Shown here piece by piece: positions 44,729-53,067 of a stretch of DNA of 64,000 bases; the stretch's first letter is position 1; every line of letters starts with the position of its first letter. A program made the translations under genes and the position numbers. Under the pieces are notes generated by a model. The model was not told the origin of the DNA, searched no databases, and saw nothing but the letters and a program-made list of their open reading frames with translations. The stretch is from Alphaproteobacteria bacterium (GTDB lineage: Bacteria; Pseudomonadota; Alphaproteobacteria; Rhizobiales; Methyloligellaceae): positions 1-64,000 of the forward strand of contig VGDX01000003.1 of NCBI GenBank assembly GCA_016869535.1. Reading direction: 5' to 3'.

Positions 44729-45469
44729 CTATTTGGTGGATCGCCCCTGTCCACCCAGAATCATGACGTAAATGTTTGCGCCACTCCAGAAACTTCCTTG
44801 TACAACTCTTGGAAGACCTTCCCAGGCCTGCTTTAGAGTCCCATCTCGCGACGCGTCGTATGCGACCAGACAGGCGTAGTCATAGTCCCAGGCCGCACGC
44901 CCCTTTTTTGTTTCCTCGACAAAAGGAAGACCGCGATAGAAGAACGCCTGATAGATATCACTCACCAGCACTCGCCTTGCGTTTGCCAATGAGCCCCCTG
45001 AAAAGTACTTACCTTCAAAGACAATCTTGTGTGGAAACGGCTTACGGAGCGCGAAGTCAGGCCAACTCTGTACAAGTGCTTTCTTAGGATCAGCCGACCA
45101 CCGCTCATATATCGTCTCCGGCTTAACGCTCAGCATCTTTGTGAAGGGATGCTTTTGAGTGCTTGCCGGTGAACCGCATGAAACAGAACTCATGCATGGA
45201 TGAAACTCGTTTAACAGAGCTTTCCGTGCTCGGTCGGACGGAAGCACCTGACAAACTAGTTTCGAGAGCGCTGGAACCACACTTCCATTCAGGAATGCAG
45301 CCTCGGGCTTGCGCAAGTGACGCTGCGCATAGTTGTCCTTAGCTTCTGCTGTGGTCCGCTGTATACAGCTTTCCATTTCGCCCGGAAGGGGTAACAAGTT
45401 CTCGAGCGTCCTCTGAAACCTCCTCAAAAACGCCTGCGCCTTAGCCTTATCCTCAGCACGTTCTCCCAC
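44729..45469 (-). CDS. Probable PD-(D/E)xK nuclease, cassette gene 1
   Basis: 246 residues, GTG start with GGGAGA 8 bases upstream. The restriction-enzyme-like core is readable: helix with Glu56 (RKPEAAFLNGSVVPALSKLV), then Pro137-Asp138 (SWPDFALRKPF), 13 residues, and Glu152-x-Lys154 (IVFEGKYF), then a helix with Gln174 (SDIYQAFFYRG). That is the canonical E...PD...ExK...Q order. The rest (GRAAWDYDYACLVAYDASRD, FWSGANIYVMILGG) I do not recognise. No methyltransferase is adjacent, so it is not a standard type II restriction pair. It could be a defence effector or part of a mobile element; paired with the DUF6508-like gene. Confidence 0.7.
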   Translation of the reverse strand: MGERAEDKAKAQAFLRRFQRTLENLLPLPGEMESCIQRTTAEAKDNYAQRHLRKPEAAFLNGSVVPALSKLVCQVLPSDRARKALLNEFHPCMSSVSCGSPASTQKHPFTKMLSVKPETIYERWSADPKKALVQSWPDFALRKPFPHKIVFEGKYFSGGSLANARRVLVSDIYQAFFYRGLPFVEETKKGRAAWDYDYACLVAYDASRDGTLKQAWEGLPRVVQGSFWSGANIYVMILGGQGRSTK

Positions 45470-45490
45470 TTTACTGCTCTCCCTGGACTG

Positions 45491-45601
45491 CCGCTATTTA
45501 CGACGCGCCGATCTGCTTGGCCTTATCGAGAAGGGCTTGCGCCTGGCGGATCGAGGCGATGTCGATCAGGCGGCCGTCGAGCGACACCGCGCCCTTGCCT
45601 T
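45491..45601 (-). repeat. 111-bp direct repeat, functional mcl 3' end
   Basis: This copy supplies the real C-terminus and stop codon of mcl. Together with 44142-44252 it brackets the two-gene cassette in direct orientation. The two share the trailer TAAATAGCGG after the stop and diverge abruptly on both sides. Confidence 0.9.
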
Positions 45602-46472
45602 CCTTGGCCGCCTGCTCCATGGCCTCGACGATGCGCTTGGCCTTGGTGACTTCGGCCTCCGACGGCGTGAACACCTGGTTGGCGAGATCGACCTGCGACG
45701 GATGGATGGCCCATTTGCCCTCGAAGCCGAGCACGGCGGCACGCTTGGCCGCGGCGAGATAGCCGTCGGGGTCGGAGAAATCACCGAACGGCCCATCGAT
45801 CGGGCGCAAGCCATAGGCGCGGCAGGCGACCATCATGCGCGACAGCGCGAAATGCCAGGGATCGCCCCAGTGATAGGCGCGGTTGCCCTTGTCGTCCTTG
45901 TCGGTGAGCACGCCGTAATCGGGGTGCGGGCCGCCAATGCCGACGGTGCGCGCCCGCGTGGAGGCCGCATAATCGGCGACGCCGAAGGAGAGCGCCTCGA
46001 GGCGCTTCGAGCTTTGCGCGATCGCCTCGACATTGGCCATGCCGAGCGCGGTCTCGATCAAACATTCGAAGCCGATGCGCTTGTCGCGCTTCTTGGCCTG
46101 CTCGATCTGCGTGACCAGCATGTCGATGGCGTAGACGTCCTGCGGCACGCCGGTCTTGGGGATGAGGATCATGTCCAGCCGCGGGCAGTTCTCCACCACG
46201 TCGACTACGTCGCGATAGCAAAAATGCGTGTCGAGACCGTTGATGCGGATCATCATGGTCTTGGTGCCCCAGTCGAGATCGTTGAGGCCCTGGATGATGT
46301 TCTTGCGCGCCTGCTCCTTGTCGTCGGGCGCAACCGCGTCTTCGAGATCGAGGAAAATAATGTCGGCGGCGCCCTTCGCCGCCTTCTCGAATAGCGACGG
46401 GTTGGAGCCCGGCACGGCAAGCTCGGAACGGTGCAGCCGCGGGGTCGCCTGTTGGATCAATGTAAAGCTCAT
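45498..46472 (-). CDS. mcl: Malyl-CoA lyase (L-malyl-/beta-methylmalyl-CoA lyase)
   Basis: 324 residues from the ATG at 46472 (MSFTLIQQATPRLHRSELAV), which has GGAGGG upstream; a longer frame exists but is not credible. CitE-like TIM barrel with FLDLEDAVAPDDKEQARKN, IRINGLDTHFCYRDVVDVVE, MILIPKTGVPQDVYAID, GFECLIETALGMANVEAIAQ and WAIHPSQVDLANQVFTPSEA. It cleaves malyl-CoA to glyoxylate and acetyl-CoA in the serine cycle, and in EMC organisms also beta-methylmalyl-CoA. Last in the mtkA-mtkB-ppc-mcl series, 13 bases after ppc. Its 3' end was replaced by an incoming copy, see the flanking repeats. Confidence 0.95.
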   Translation of the reverse strand: MSFTLIQQATPRLHRSELAVPGSNPSLFEKAAKGAADIIFLDLEDAVAPDDKEQARKNIIQGLNDLDWGTKTMMIRINGLDTHFCYRDVVDVVENCPRLDMILIPKTGVPQDVYAIDMLVTQIEQAKKRDKRIGFECLIETALGMANVEAIAQSSKRLEALSFGVADYAASTRARTVGIGGPHPDYGVLTDKDDKGNRAYHWGDPWHFALSRMMVACRAYGLRPIDGPFGDFSDPDGYLAAAKRAAVLGFEGKWAIHPSQVDLANQVFTPSEAEVTKAKRIVEAMEQAAKEGKGAVSLDGRLIDIASIRQAQALLDKAKQIGAS

Positions 46473-46485
46473 GTCAGTCCCTCCT

Positions 46486-49239
46486 TTAACCTGTGGCGCC
46501 GAGACCGGCGGCAACCGTGTTGATGGATAATAGCAATGCGGATTTGAAGGCTTCGCGCTCGGCGTCGCTTGACGCGTCACGGAAGCGGCGGAGAAGCTCG
46601 ACCTGGATGCGGTTGACCTCGTTGACGGTGGGAAGCCTGGCTGCGAGATTGGCGCGATATTGCGGGAAGCGCTCGGCGATCTCCACGCCCCCGCTCACCT
46701 TCAGCACCATGTCGCGGGTCAGTTTCAATTCCTGCTCGATCATGGCGAGGATGGTGTCGCGCACGCCCGCCTCGGGCACGAGGCTCGCATAATCGCGCAT
46801 GATGGAAGGATCGACGAGCAGCAGCGTCTTCTCCACCTCGTCGATAATGAGACGGAACAGGCGCGAATCCTTGAACATGCGCTTGAGCAGCGCCTCGCCA
46901 CCTTCGCCGCGGACTTGCAGGAAGTTGGCGATGGCCGAGCCCACGCCGTACCAGCCGGTGATGATGTGCCGGTTCTGCGACCAGGCGAACACGTAAGGAA
47001 TCGCGCGCAGATCCTTCAGCGTGCGGGCGCCGGTGCGCCGCGCCGGACGCGAGCCGATATTGAGCAGCGAAATCTCGTCGAGCGGGCTCGCCGCCTGGAA
47101 ATAGGCAACCAGATCTGGATGGCTGGCAAGCCCGGTATAGGCGGCACGCGCGGCGCCGGCCAAGGCTTCCATCGCGTCGTCGAATTCGCGCGAGGGCTTC
47201 AGCGCCTCTTCGCGCTCGGATTTCAGCGCGTGCTCGAACACGCTCGCGGCGAGCAGCTCCATCTGATAGAGCGCCGTGCCCTTGTTGGCGTATTTGTAGG
47301 AGACCACTTCGCCCTGCTCGGTGACGCGGAAGCGTCCGCGGATCGAGCCCGCCGGCTGCGCGGCAATCGCCCGGCCGGTCGGCGCGCCGCCTCTGGAGAC
47401 CGAGCCGCCGCGCCCGTGGAAGAAGGCGATCGGCACGCCGGCTTCTTCGCCGACGCGGGTCAGCGCGCTTTGCGCCTTGGCGAGCTCCCAGTTCGAGGCG
47501 ACGAAGCCACCGTCCTTGTTGGAATCGGAATAGCCGATCATCACTTCTTGCAGGCCGCCCTGCCAATGCGTGGAGCGGCGGATGAGCGGAACGGAAAGCG
47601 CTTCGCGCATGATGGCGGGCGCGGCGCGGAGATCAGCGATGGTCTCGAACAGCGGCACGATGGGCAGCGCGCAGATCTCGGTGCCGGCTTCATCGAGGAA
47701 CACGCCGCCCTCCTTGGCGAGCAGATAGGCGCCGAGTATGTCGTCGACCGAGCGTGTCATGGACAGGATGAAGGTGCCGAACGCGTCGCGGTCGAGCTTG
47801 CGGCGGGTGTCGGCGGCCTGGCGGAACATGGCGATCAGGTCGGCGGCCTCTGGCGGCAGATCGGGAAGTTGGCGAGGCGCGGTCAGGGGGCGGGCGAGTT
47901 CGCCCATGAGCCAGGCGCGCCATTCCTTGCTGCCGGGCTCTGGCGGATTGGCGCCACCGTGACCCGCAGTCGCCCGCCACAGGGCCCACAACGCATCGGT
48001 GGTGCGGGCAGTGTTTTCGCGGAGGTCGAGCCTGACGGTGGAGAAGCGGAAAATCTCCACGGCGCGGCGCACAGGACGGACCAGATCGGCGGCAAGCGAT
48101 GGGCTTTTCGCCTCGGCCAGCGCCCGCTCGACGGTCTTGAGATCGAGGATCAGTTCGTCGGCATTGGCGTAGGCCGCGCCCGGTCCGCCGATGTCCTGAC
48201 CCTCGATGCGGGCGATGGTGGCGTCGAGCTTGCGCAGCACCATAGTAAGAAATTGGCGGTAAGGCTCACCGGGATTGCGCATGGCGATAGCCTCGGCCTC
48301 GCCGCTCGTCTCGAGCGCGCGCGTCAACTCGGTGCGAAAGCTCTCGGGCACTGGCAGCGCCCGCTCGGTGATCGACAGGGCGCGCGCAAGCTCGACCAGA
48401 CGCGCCCGGTAATGGCGCAACGATGCAAACGCATTCTGGCGCAAGGTCCAGGCGGTGACCTTGGTGGTGACGTAAGGATTGCCGTCGCGATCACCGCCGA
48501 TCCATGAGCCGAACTGGAAGAAGGGCGGCAAATCGAAGCTCTCGCCCGGGTAATATTCCTCCAGCGCCGCATCGAGTAGCGACAACATCTCCGGCGCCTT
48601 CTCGAACAGAGTTTCGTCGAAGAAGTGAAGCCCGCGCAGCGCCTCGTGCTCGACGGTCGGTTTCTCGAGATGCAGCTCGCCCGTCATCCACACCAGCTCG
48701 ATCTGATCGCGTAACTGGTCGAGCAAGGCTTTGCGCTCGCGCCCGGTCCAGCGCGGGTTTTCCAGCTCGCGCAGCAGCAAATAAATTCGGCGGTATTTCT
48801 CCAGCACCGTGACGCGCTTCGACTCGGTCGGATGCGCGGTGATGACCGGACGAATGCGCAAATTGGACAACAGGGCCTCGATCTCCGACGGCGCGATGCC
48901 GTCTTGCGCGGCCTCGGCGAGCACATGGGCGAAAGTGCCACGCAGCGCCGCGCGATCTTTCGTACGTTCGATCTCCCGGCGGCGGCGCATGGCGGCGTTC
49001 TGATCGGCGATGGAGAGAAGCTGGAACCAGAGGCCCTGTGCCTGCAGCGCGCGGGCCATCAATTCGGGTGAGAAGCCCGCGATATCGGCGCCGCCTTTGA
49101 GCACGCGCTCGACCTGCGGCTGATGCTGACGCACCACGTCAAGCAGCAAGGCATAGAGGATATCAGCGGCGGCCTTCGCCGAAGTCCCGGTAATGAGGGC
49201 TGCTTCCTCGGAGGTGGATTTGGCCGGACTCTCGTTCAT
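46486..49239 (-). CDS. ppc: Phosphoenolpyruvate carboxylase
   Basis: 917 residues from the ATG at 49239; the frame stays open much further upstream through the intergenic hairpin and into mtkB antisense-frame sequence, which I reject. Catalytic motifs: RPVITAHPTESKRVTVLEK with the active His (about residue 150), SWIGGDRDGNPYVTTKVT, EVMIGYSDSNKDGGFVASNW and FFHGRGGSVSRGGAPTGRAI. It fixes bicarbonate on PEP to give oxaloacetate, the C3-to-C4 step of the serine cycle. Sits between mtkB and mcl as in other serine-cycle methylotrophs. Confidence 0.96.
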   Translation of the reverse strand: MNESPAKSTSEEAALITGTSAKAAADILYALLLDVVRQHQPQVERVLKGGADIAGFSPELMARALQAQGLWFQLLSIADQNAAMRRRREIERTKDRAALRGTFAHVLAEAAQDGIAPSEIEALLSNLRIRPVITAHPTESKRVTVLEKYRRIYLLLRELENPRWTGRERKALLDQLRDQIELVWMTGELHLEKPTVEHEALRGLHFFDETLFEKAPEMLSLLDAALEEYYPGESFDLPPFFQFGSWIGGDRDGNPYVTTKVTAWTLRQNAFASLRHYRARLVELARALSITERALPVPESFRTELTRALETSGEAEAIAMRNPGEPYRQFLTMVLRKLDATIARIEGQDIGGPGAAYANADELILDLKTVERALAEAKSPSLAADLVRPVRRAVEIFRFSTVRLDLRENTARTTDALWALWRATAGHGGANPPEPGSKEWRAWLMGELARPLTAPRQLPDLPPEAADLIAMFRQAADTRRKLDRDAFGTFILSMTRSVDDILGAYLLAKEGGVFLDEAGTEICALPIVPLFETIADLRAAPAIMREALSVPLIRRSTHWQGGLQEVMIGYSDSNKDGGFVASNWELAKAQSALTRVGEEAGVPIAFFHGRGGSVSRGGAPTGRAIAAQPAGSIRGRFRVTEQGEVVSYKYANKGTALYQMELLAASVFEHALKSEREEALKPSREFDDAMEALAGAARAAYTGLASHPDLVAYFQAASPLDEISLLNIGSRPARRTGARTLKDLRAIPYVFAWSQNRHIITGWYGVGSAIANFLQVRGEGGEALLKRMFKDSRLFRLIIDEVEKTLLLVDPSIMRDYASLVPEAGVRDTILAMIEQELKLTRDMVLKVSGGVEIAERFPQYRANLAARLPTVNEVNRIQVELLRRFRDASSDAEREAFKSALLLSINTVAAGLGATG

Positions 49240-49337
49240 GACGCGACAACGCACTCCCGGCCGCGACCGTTGAGCCGGCGCGGCTTGCGTCTTCCTTAGA
49301 ACAAAATCGGCCCGAATTGAAACGCCGCGCGGAACAG

Positions 49338-49364
49338 CCCCTTCTCCTGCAATGGGAGAAGGGG
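49338..49364 (-). terminator. Hairpin between mtkB and ppc
   Basis: CCCCTTCTCC (49338-49347) pairs with GGAGAAGGGG (49355-49364) around a 7-base loop. There is no T-run on the coding strand, so it may be a processing or attenuation hairpin, or a dispersed CTTCTCC/GGAGAAG intergenic repeat common in rhizobia, rather than a strong terminator. It lies in the 170-base gap between mtkB and ppc. Confidence 0.5.
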
Positions 49365-49409
49365 AATCGGGGCGTCTTGGCGTAGTGCAGATCTTACCCG
49401 CGCACAGGA

Positions 49410-50318
49410 TCACGCGGAGACCCGGCGCTCCGGACGCTTCGCCAGAACGCCGGCCACGGTGGTGCCAAACTCGGAAGGATTGGGCGCCACCGTCAGGCCA
49501 CAAGACTTCATGATCTCCGCCTTTTCCGCGGCGCTGTCGCCAGCGGCGGAAATGATGGCGCCGGCATGACCCATGCGCCGTCCCTTCGGCGCGGTCAGTC
49601 CCGCGACGAAGCCGATCACGGGCTTCGACATATTGTCCTTGATCCAGGCCGAGGCTTCCGCCTCCTGCGGTCCGCCGATCTCGCCGATGATCAGCACGGC
49701 CTCGGTCTCCGGATCCTCCTCGAACAACACGAGATGGTCGAGGAAGGACGAGCCGTTGATCGGATCGCCGCCGATGCCGACGCTCGTCGAGATGCCGATG
49801 CCCTCGGCCTTCATCTGCGAAGCGGCTTCGTAACCGAGCGTGCCGGAGCGCGAGATCACCCCGACCTTGCCCTGCAAGTAGATGTGTCCAGGCATGATGC
49901 CGAGCATGGCCTTGCCGGGACTGATAATGCCCGCGCAATTCGGGCCGACCATCATCGGGCGCCGGTCTTTGGGGTAGCGCATGAGGTAACGCTTCACCCG
50001 CATCATGTCCTGGGCCGGGATGCCGTCGGTGATCGAACAGATCAGCCTGACGCCGGCATCCGCCGCCTCCATGATGGCGTCGGCGCAGAACGCCGGCGCC
50101 ACGAAAGTGATGGAGGTGGTGGCGCCGGTCTCCTTCACGGCTTCCTTCATGGTGTTGAACAGCGGGCGGTCGAGATGGGTGCCGCCGCCTTTGCCGGGCG
50201 TGACGCCGCCGACCACGTTGGTGCCGTAGGCGATCATTTCCTTCGCGTGGAAGGTGCCCTTGTCGCCGGTCATGCCTTGGATCAGCACCGGCGTGGTTTC
50301 GTCGATCAGAATGCTCAT
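49410..50318 (-). CDS. mtkB: Malate-CoA ligase (malate thiokinase) alpha subunit
   Basis: 302 residues from the ATG at 50318 (GGAGGAACG upstream). Succinyl-CoA-synthetase alpha-type: CoA-binding domain VLIQGMTGDKGTFHAKEMIA, YGTNVVGGVTPGKGGGTHLD and MVGPNCAGIISPGKAMLGIM, then the phospho-His site GRRMGHAGAIISAAGDSAAE. With MtkA it converts malate, ATP and CoA to malyl-CoA. Context (ppc and mcl adjacent) distinguishes it from SucD. Starts 17 bases after mtkA. Confidence 0.95.
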   Translation of the reverse strand: MSILIDETTPVLIQGMTGDKGTFHAKEMIAYGTNVVGGVTPGKGGGTHLDRPLFNTMKEAVKETGATTSITFVAPAFCADAIMEAADAGVRLICSITDGIPAQDMMRVKRYLMRYPKDRRPMMVGPNCAGIISPGKAMLGIMPGHIYLQGKVGVISRSGTLGYEAASQMKAEGIGISTSVGIGGDPINGSSFLDHLVLFEEDPETEAVLIIGEIGGPQEAEASAWIKDNMSKPVIGFVAGLTAPKGRRMGHAGAIISAAGDSAAEKAEIMKSCGLTVAPNPSEFGTTVAGVLAKRPERRVSA

Positions 50319-50335
50319 GACGTTCCTCCGATGCT

Positions 50336-51517
50336 CTAGGCCGCTACTTTTGGTTTGCCCTGGCATGCCGCCACGGCCTTCTTCGCCGCCTCGGCCAGGG
50401 TCTCGGCCGTGATCAGCTTCAGGCCGCTATCGGCCAGGATCTTCCGTCCTTCTTCCACATTGGTGCCGGCGAGCCGCACGATGAGCGGCACTTTGACGTC
50501 AACCGTCTCGCAGGCCTGCACCACGCCCTTCGCCACCCAGTCGCAGCGATTGATGCCGGCGAAGATGTTGACCAGCACCGCCTTCACCTTGGCATCGGAC
50601 AGGACGAGCTTCAGCGCCGTGGCGATGCGTTCGGGGCTGGCGCCGCCGCCCACATCGAGAAAGTTCGCGGGCGTGCCGCCGGCATGCTTGATCATGTCCA
50701 TGGTGGCCATGGCCAGGCCCGCACCATTGACGATGCAGCCGATCTCGCCGTCGAGCCCGATATAATTGAGATTGTGCTCGGCGGCTTGCGCCTCGCGCGG
50801 GTCCTGCTGCGAAGGATCGTGCATGTCGGCGACGTTGTGACGGCGGAACAGCGCGTTGTCGTCGAACGACATCTTGGCATCGAGCGCCAGCACGCGGTCG
50901 TCCTTCGATACCACCAGCGGATTGATCTCGAGCATGGTGGCGTCGCAATCGCGGAACGCGCGATAGGCGTTCATGATGGTGCTCACGGCGCTCTGCGCCT
51001 GCTTGATGCTCAAGCCGAGCTGGAACGCCAACTCGCGCGCCTGGAAGGCTTGCAGGCCGACGGCGGGCTCCACCACCACCTGAAGGATGGCTTCAGGCTC
51101 GTCCTTGGCGATCTCCTCGATCTCCATGCCACCACGCTGCGAAGCGATCACGCGGATGCGCTCGGCTTTGCGGTCGAGCACGTAACCGAGATAGAGCTCG
51201 CGCTCGAAGGGCTCGGCCACTTCGATATAGACGCGCTGCACGGGTTTGCCTTCGGGTCCGGTCTGGATGGTGACGAGCCGCTTGCCGAGAAGCTCGGCCG
51301 CAGCATCGCGCACCTCGTGATAAGTCTTGCACAATTTGATGCCGCCGGCCTTGCCGCGCGCGCCGGCATGGATCTGAGCTTTCACCGCCCAGTTCCAGCC
51401 GCCAAGCTCGGTCGCGGCATACACTGCCTGATCGGGGCTGAATGCGACGGCGCCCTTCGGCACCGGCACGCCAAAGCTTCCCAGCAATTCCTTTGCTTGA
51501 TACTCGTGAACGTCCAC
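50336..51517 (-). CDS. mtkA: Malate-CoA ligase (malate thiokinase) beta subunit
   Basis: 393 residues from the GTG at 51517 ([12 protein letters not shown]), which has GGAGG 8 bases upstream; the TTG at 51523 is too close to that site. ATP-grasp domain: [49 protein letters not shown] and [20 protein letters not shown]-terminal ligase domain: [40 protein letters not shown] and [18 protein letters not shown]. These closely follow methylotroph MtkA rather than SucC. Confidence 0.95.
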   Translation of the reverse strand: MDVHEYQAKELLGSFGVPVPKGAVAFSPDQAVYAATELGGWNWAVKAQIHAGARGKAGGIKLCKTYHEVRDAAAELLGKRLVTIQTGPEGKPVQRVYIEVAEPFERELYLGYVLDRKAERIRVIASQRGGMEIEEIAKDEPEAILQVVVEPAVGLQAFQARELAFQLGLSIKQAQSAVSTIMNAYRAFRDCDATMLEINPLVVSKDDRVLALDAKMSFDDNALFRRHNVADMHDPSQQDPREAQAAEHNLNYIGLDGEIGCIVNGAGLAMATMDMIKHAGGTPANFLDVGGGASPERIATALKLVLSDAKVKAVLVNIFAGINRCDWVAKGVVQACETVDVKVPLIVRLAGTNVEEGRKILADSGLKLITAETLAEAAKKAVAACQGKPKVAA

Positions 51518-51562
51518 CTTCAAGTCCTCCTTCCGGTTCGGCGGGCCTTCAATGAAGAGCGG

Positions 51563-52195
51563 TCAGCTCAGCTTGCCCTTGACTACGTTATAGGCTTTCT
51601 CGGTCGCTTCCTCTGCGCCGGCCAGCAGCTCGTGCAACTCCTTGAGCCTGGCTTCGGCGAAGGTCTTGTCGGTTATCATCCTTGCGTTAGTGAAAACATT
51701 CAAGGCGGCGCTTCGCAGTGCAGCATAACCGGCCAGCACCGCCACGCCCGCATCCGAGATTACGTTGAGATTCCCCTTGTCCGAGGCGGTTGCGGCGAGG
51801 TCGATCACGTCGCGTGCTGCATGGCAGCATCGCATGGGCACGTCGGTCGCCTGCTTGAGCGCGGCCTGGATCGCGGCCTCGCGCCTCTCCTTGTCGGCGT
51901 CGGTCTCCTTGGCCATGCCATAGGCGGCCATCACGGTATCGAACGCCTTCACGTCGTCCTGGATCATAGAGGTGAGCTTCAGGCGAAGCGCCTCGGCCTT
52001 GGCCAGCACGTCCTTCATCTCGCTTTCGACGTCGGCATATTTCTTTTTGCCGATGGTAAGATTGCACACCATGCTGACGAGTGCCGCGCCTTGCGCGCCG
52101 ATGATCGCGGCGGCGCTGCCCCCGCCAGGCGTGGCCGAACTCGACGCCAGCGCATCGAGGAACGGCTCAACGGCCATGTCCTTGATCTCGGCCAT
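51563..52195 (-). CDS. fchA: Methenyltetrahydrofolate cyclohydrolase
   Basis: 210 residues, all-helical FTCD-cyclodeaminase type. Motifs: SSSATPGGGSAAAIIGAQGA, ALVSMVCNLTIGKKKYADVE and ATASDKGNLNVISDAGVAVL. It interconverts 5,10-methenyl- and 10-formyl-tetrahydrofolate. The ATG at 52195 overlaps the mtdA stop as TGATG; a GTG one codon upstream is also possible. The pair mtdA-fchA with ftfL upstream forms the H4F branch that links formate to methylene-H4F. Confidence 0.94.
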   Translation of the reverse strand: MAEIKDMAVEPFLDALASSSATPGGGSAAAIIGAQGAALVSMVCNLTIGKKKYADVESEMKDVLAKAEALRLKLTSMIQDDVKAFDTVMAAYGMAKETDADKERREAAIQAALKQATDVPMRCCHAARDVIDLAATASDKGNLNVISDAGVAVLAGYAALRSAALNVFTNARMITDKTFAEARLKELHELLAGAEEATEKAYNVVKGKLS

Positions 52196-53052
52196 CACGC
52201 CATGTCCTTCGCGAGCTTGTAGATCTCTTCGGCATCGAGCACGCCTTCGGAACTTTCAAAGAGCTGCTTGATGCAGCCGCGATGCAGTTTCAGCTTGAGC
52301 CCGCCAATGCCGAGCGCACCGAATACGAGCTTGCCGTCATAATCCTTGCCCTTGTCGGTGGCCTCGATGCCCTCGATGCCGAGTGGCGGCTGCGCATTCA
52401 CGTCGGCGAGCATCTCGATATTGGCATTGTTCTGCCAGTCGGACTTTTTAAGGAGCTGGCAGCCGATGGCGCCGGCGGCGAACACGATATTGGCGTCCTT
52501 AACCGCCTTGCCGCGGGCGTCGTCGTCCTTGGCCACAAGTGGGGTCACTTTGACGCCGAAGCGCTTCTCTACCGCCTTGGCGGCGTTGTCGGCGCGCTCC
52601 TTCGAACGCGACGTCAGTGTCACCTCGGCGCCTTCCTGCGCGAGCAGCGCCGCGGCGCGCATGCCGACAGGTCCGGTGCCGGCGAGCACCACCGCTTTCT
52701 TGCCCTTGAGCTTGCCGGATTTTGCCAGCAGCGCCACGCCGGCGGCGGCCGTGGTGTTCGAGCCGTTCGAATCGAGCATGATCGAGACACGAAACGGCCC
52801 GAAGAATTTCTTCTTCACCGCTTCGAACAGCTCTTCGCCCTTCGCCATGTCGCCGCCGCCGACGAAGATCGCCGTGTTCTGCTTGTCCTTGCCACCGCGG
52901 GTGAAGATGGTGCCGTCGACCAGCGGGCCGACCGTCTTCGGCGTCACATCGGCATAACCGGTGACGCGGTCGGCGCCGCCGTCATAAGCGACTACCGTGT
53001 CGAACACGCTGACAAAGGGATCGGTATCGAACAGGAACAGCAATTTCTTCAT
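52195..53052 (-). CDS. mtdA: NADP-dependent methylene-H4MPT/methylene-H4F dehydrogenase
   Basis: 285 residues. It opens MKKLLFLFDTDPFVSVFDTV and VAYDGGADRVTGYADVTPKT, which is diagnostic of MtdA rather than FolD, then IFTRGGKDKQNTAIFVGGGD, FGPFRVSIMLDSNGSNTTAA and the nucleotide-binding KAVVLAGTGPVGMRAAALLA. It oxidises the methylene group on tetrahydrofolate or tetrahydromethanopterin with NADP. Between hprA and fchA, overlapping the latter. Confidence 0.96.
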   Translation of the reverse strand: MKKLLFLFDTDPFVSVFDTVVAYDGGADRVTGYADVTPKTVGPLVDGTIFTRGGKDKQNTAIFVGGGDMAKGEELFEAVKKKFFGPFRVSIMLDSNGSNTTAAAGVALLAKSGKLKGKKAVVLAGTGPVGMRAAALLAQEGAEVTLTSRSKERADNAAKAVEKRFGVKVTPLVAKDDDARGKAVKDANIVFAAGAIGCQLLKKSDWQNNANIEMLADVNAQPPLGIEGIEATDKGKDYDGKLVFGALGIGGLKLKLHRGCIKQLFESSEGVLDAEEIYKLAKDMA

Positions 53053-53067
53053 GGCGCGCGCTCCCGC

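Noticed and set aside
44142..45601. Reading the mcl-flanking cassette as an ordinary IS transposition
   Set aside because: There is no transposase, no terminal inverted repeat and the repeat is 111 bp of mcl coding sequence, far longer than a target-site duplication and with synonymous divergence.
46660..48507. 615-codon ORF antisense to ppc on the plus strand
   Set aside because: It lies wholly within ppc, whose catalytic motifs are intact. High-GC coding sequence creates long open frames on the other strand, and the translation is rich in His/Arg/Gly without domains.
49240..49938. N-terminal extension of the ppc frame by 233 codons
   Set aside because: It runs through the intergenic hairpin and the alternate frame of mtkB. 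PEP carboxylases begin near the ATG at 49239 and the total length then fits the family.
50684..52222. 512-codon ORF antisense to mtkA and fchA
   Set aside because: Same reason: shadow frame, no recognisable protein features.
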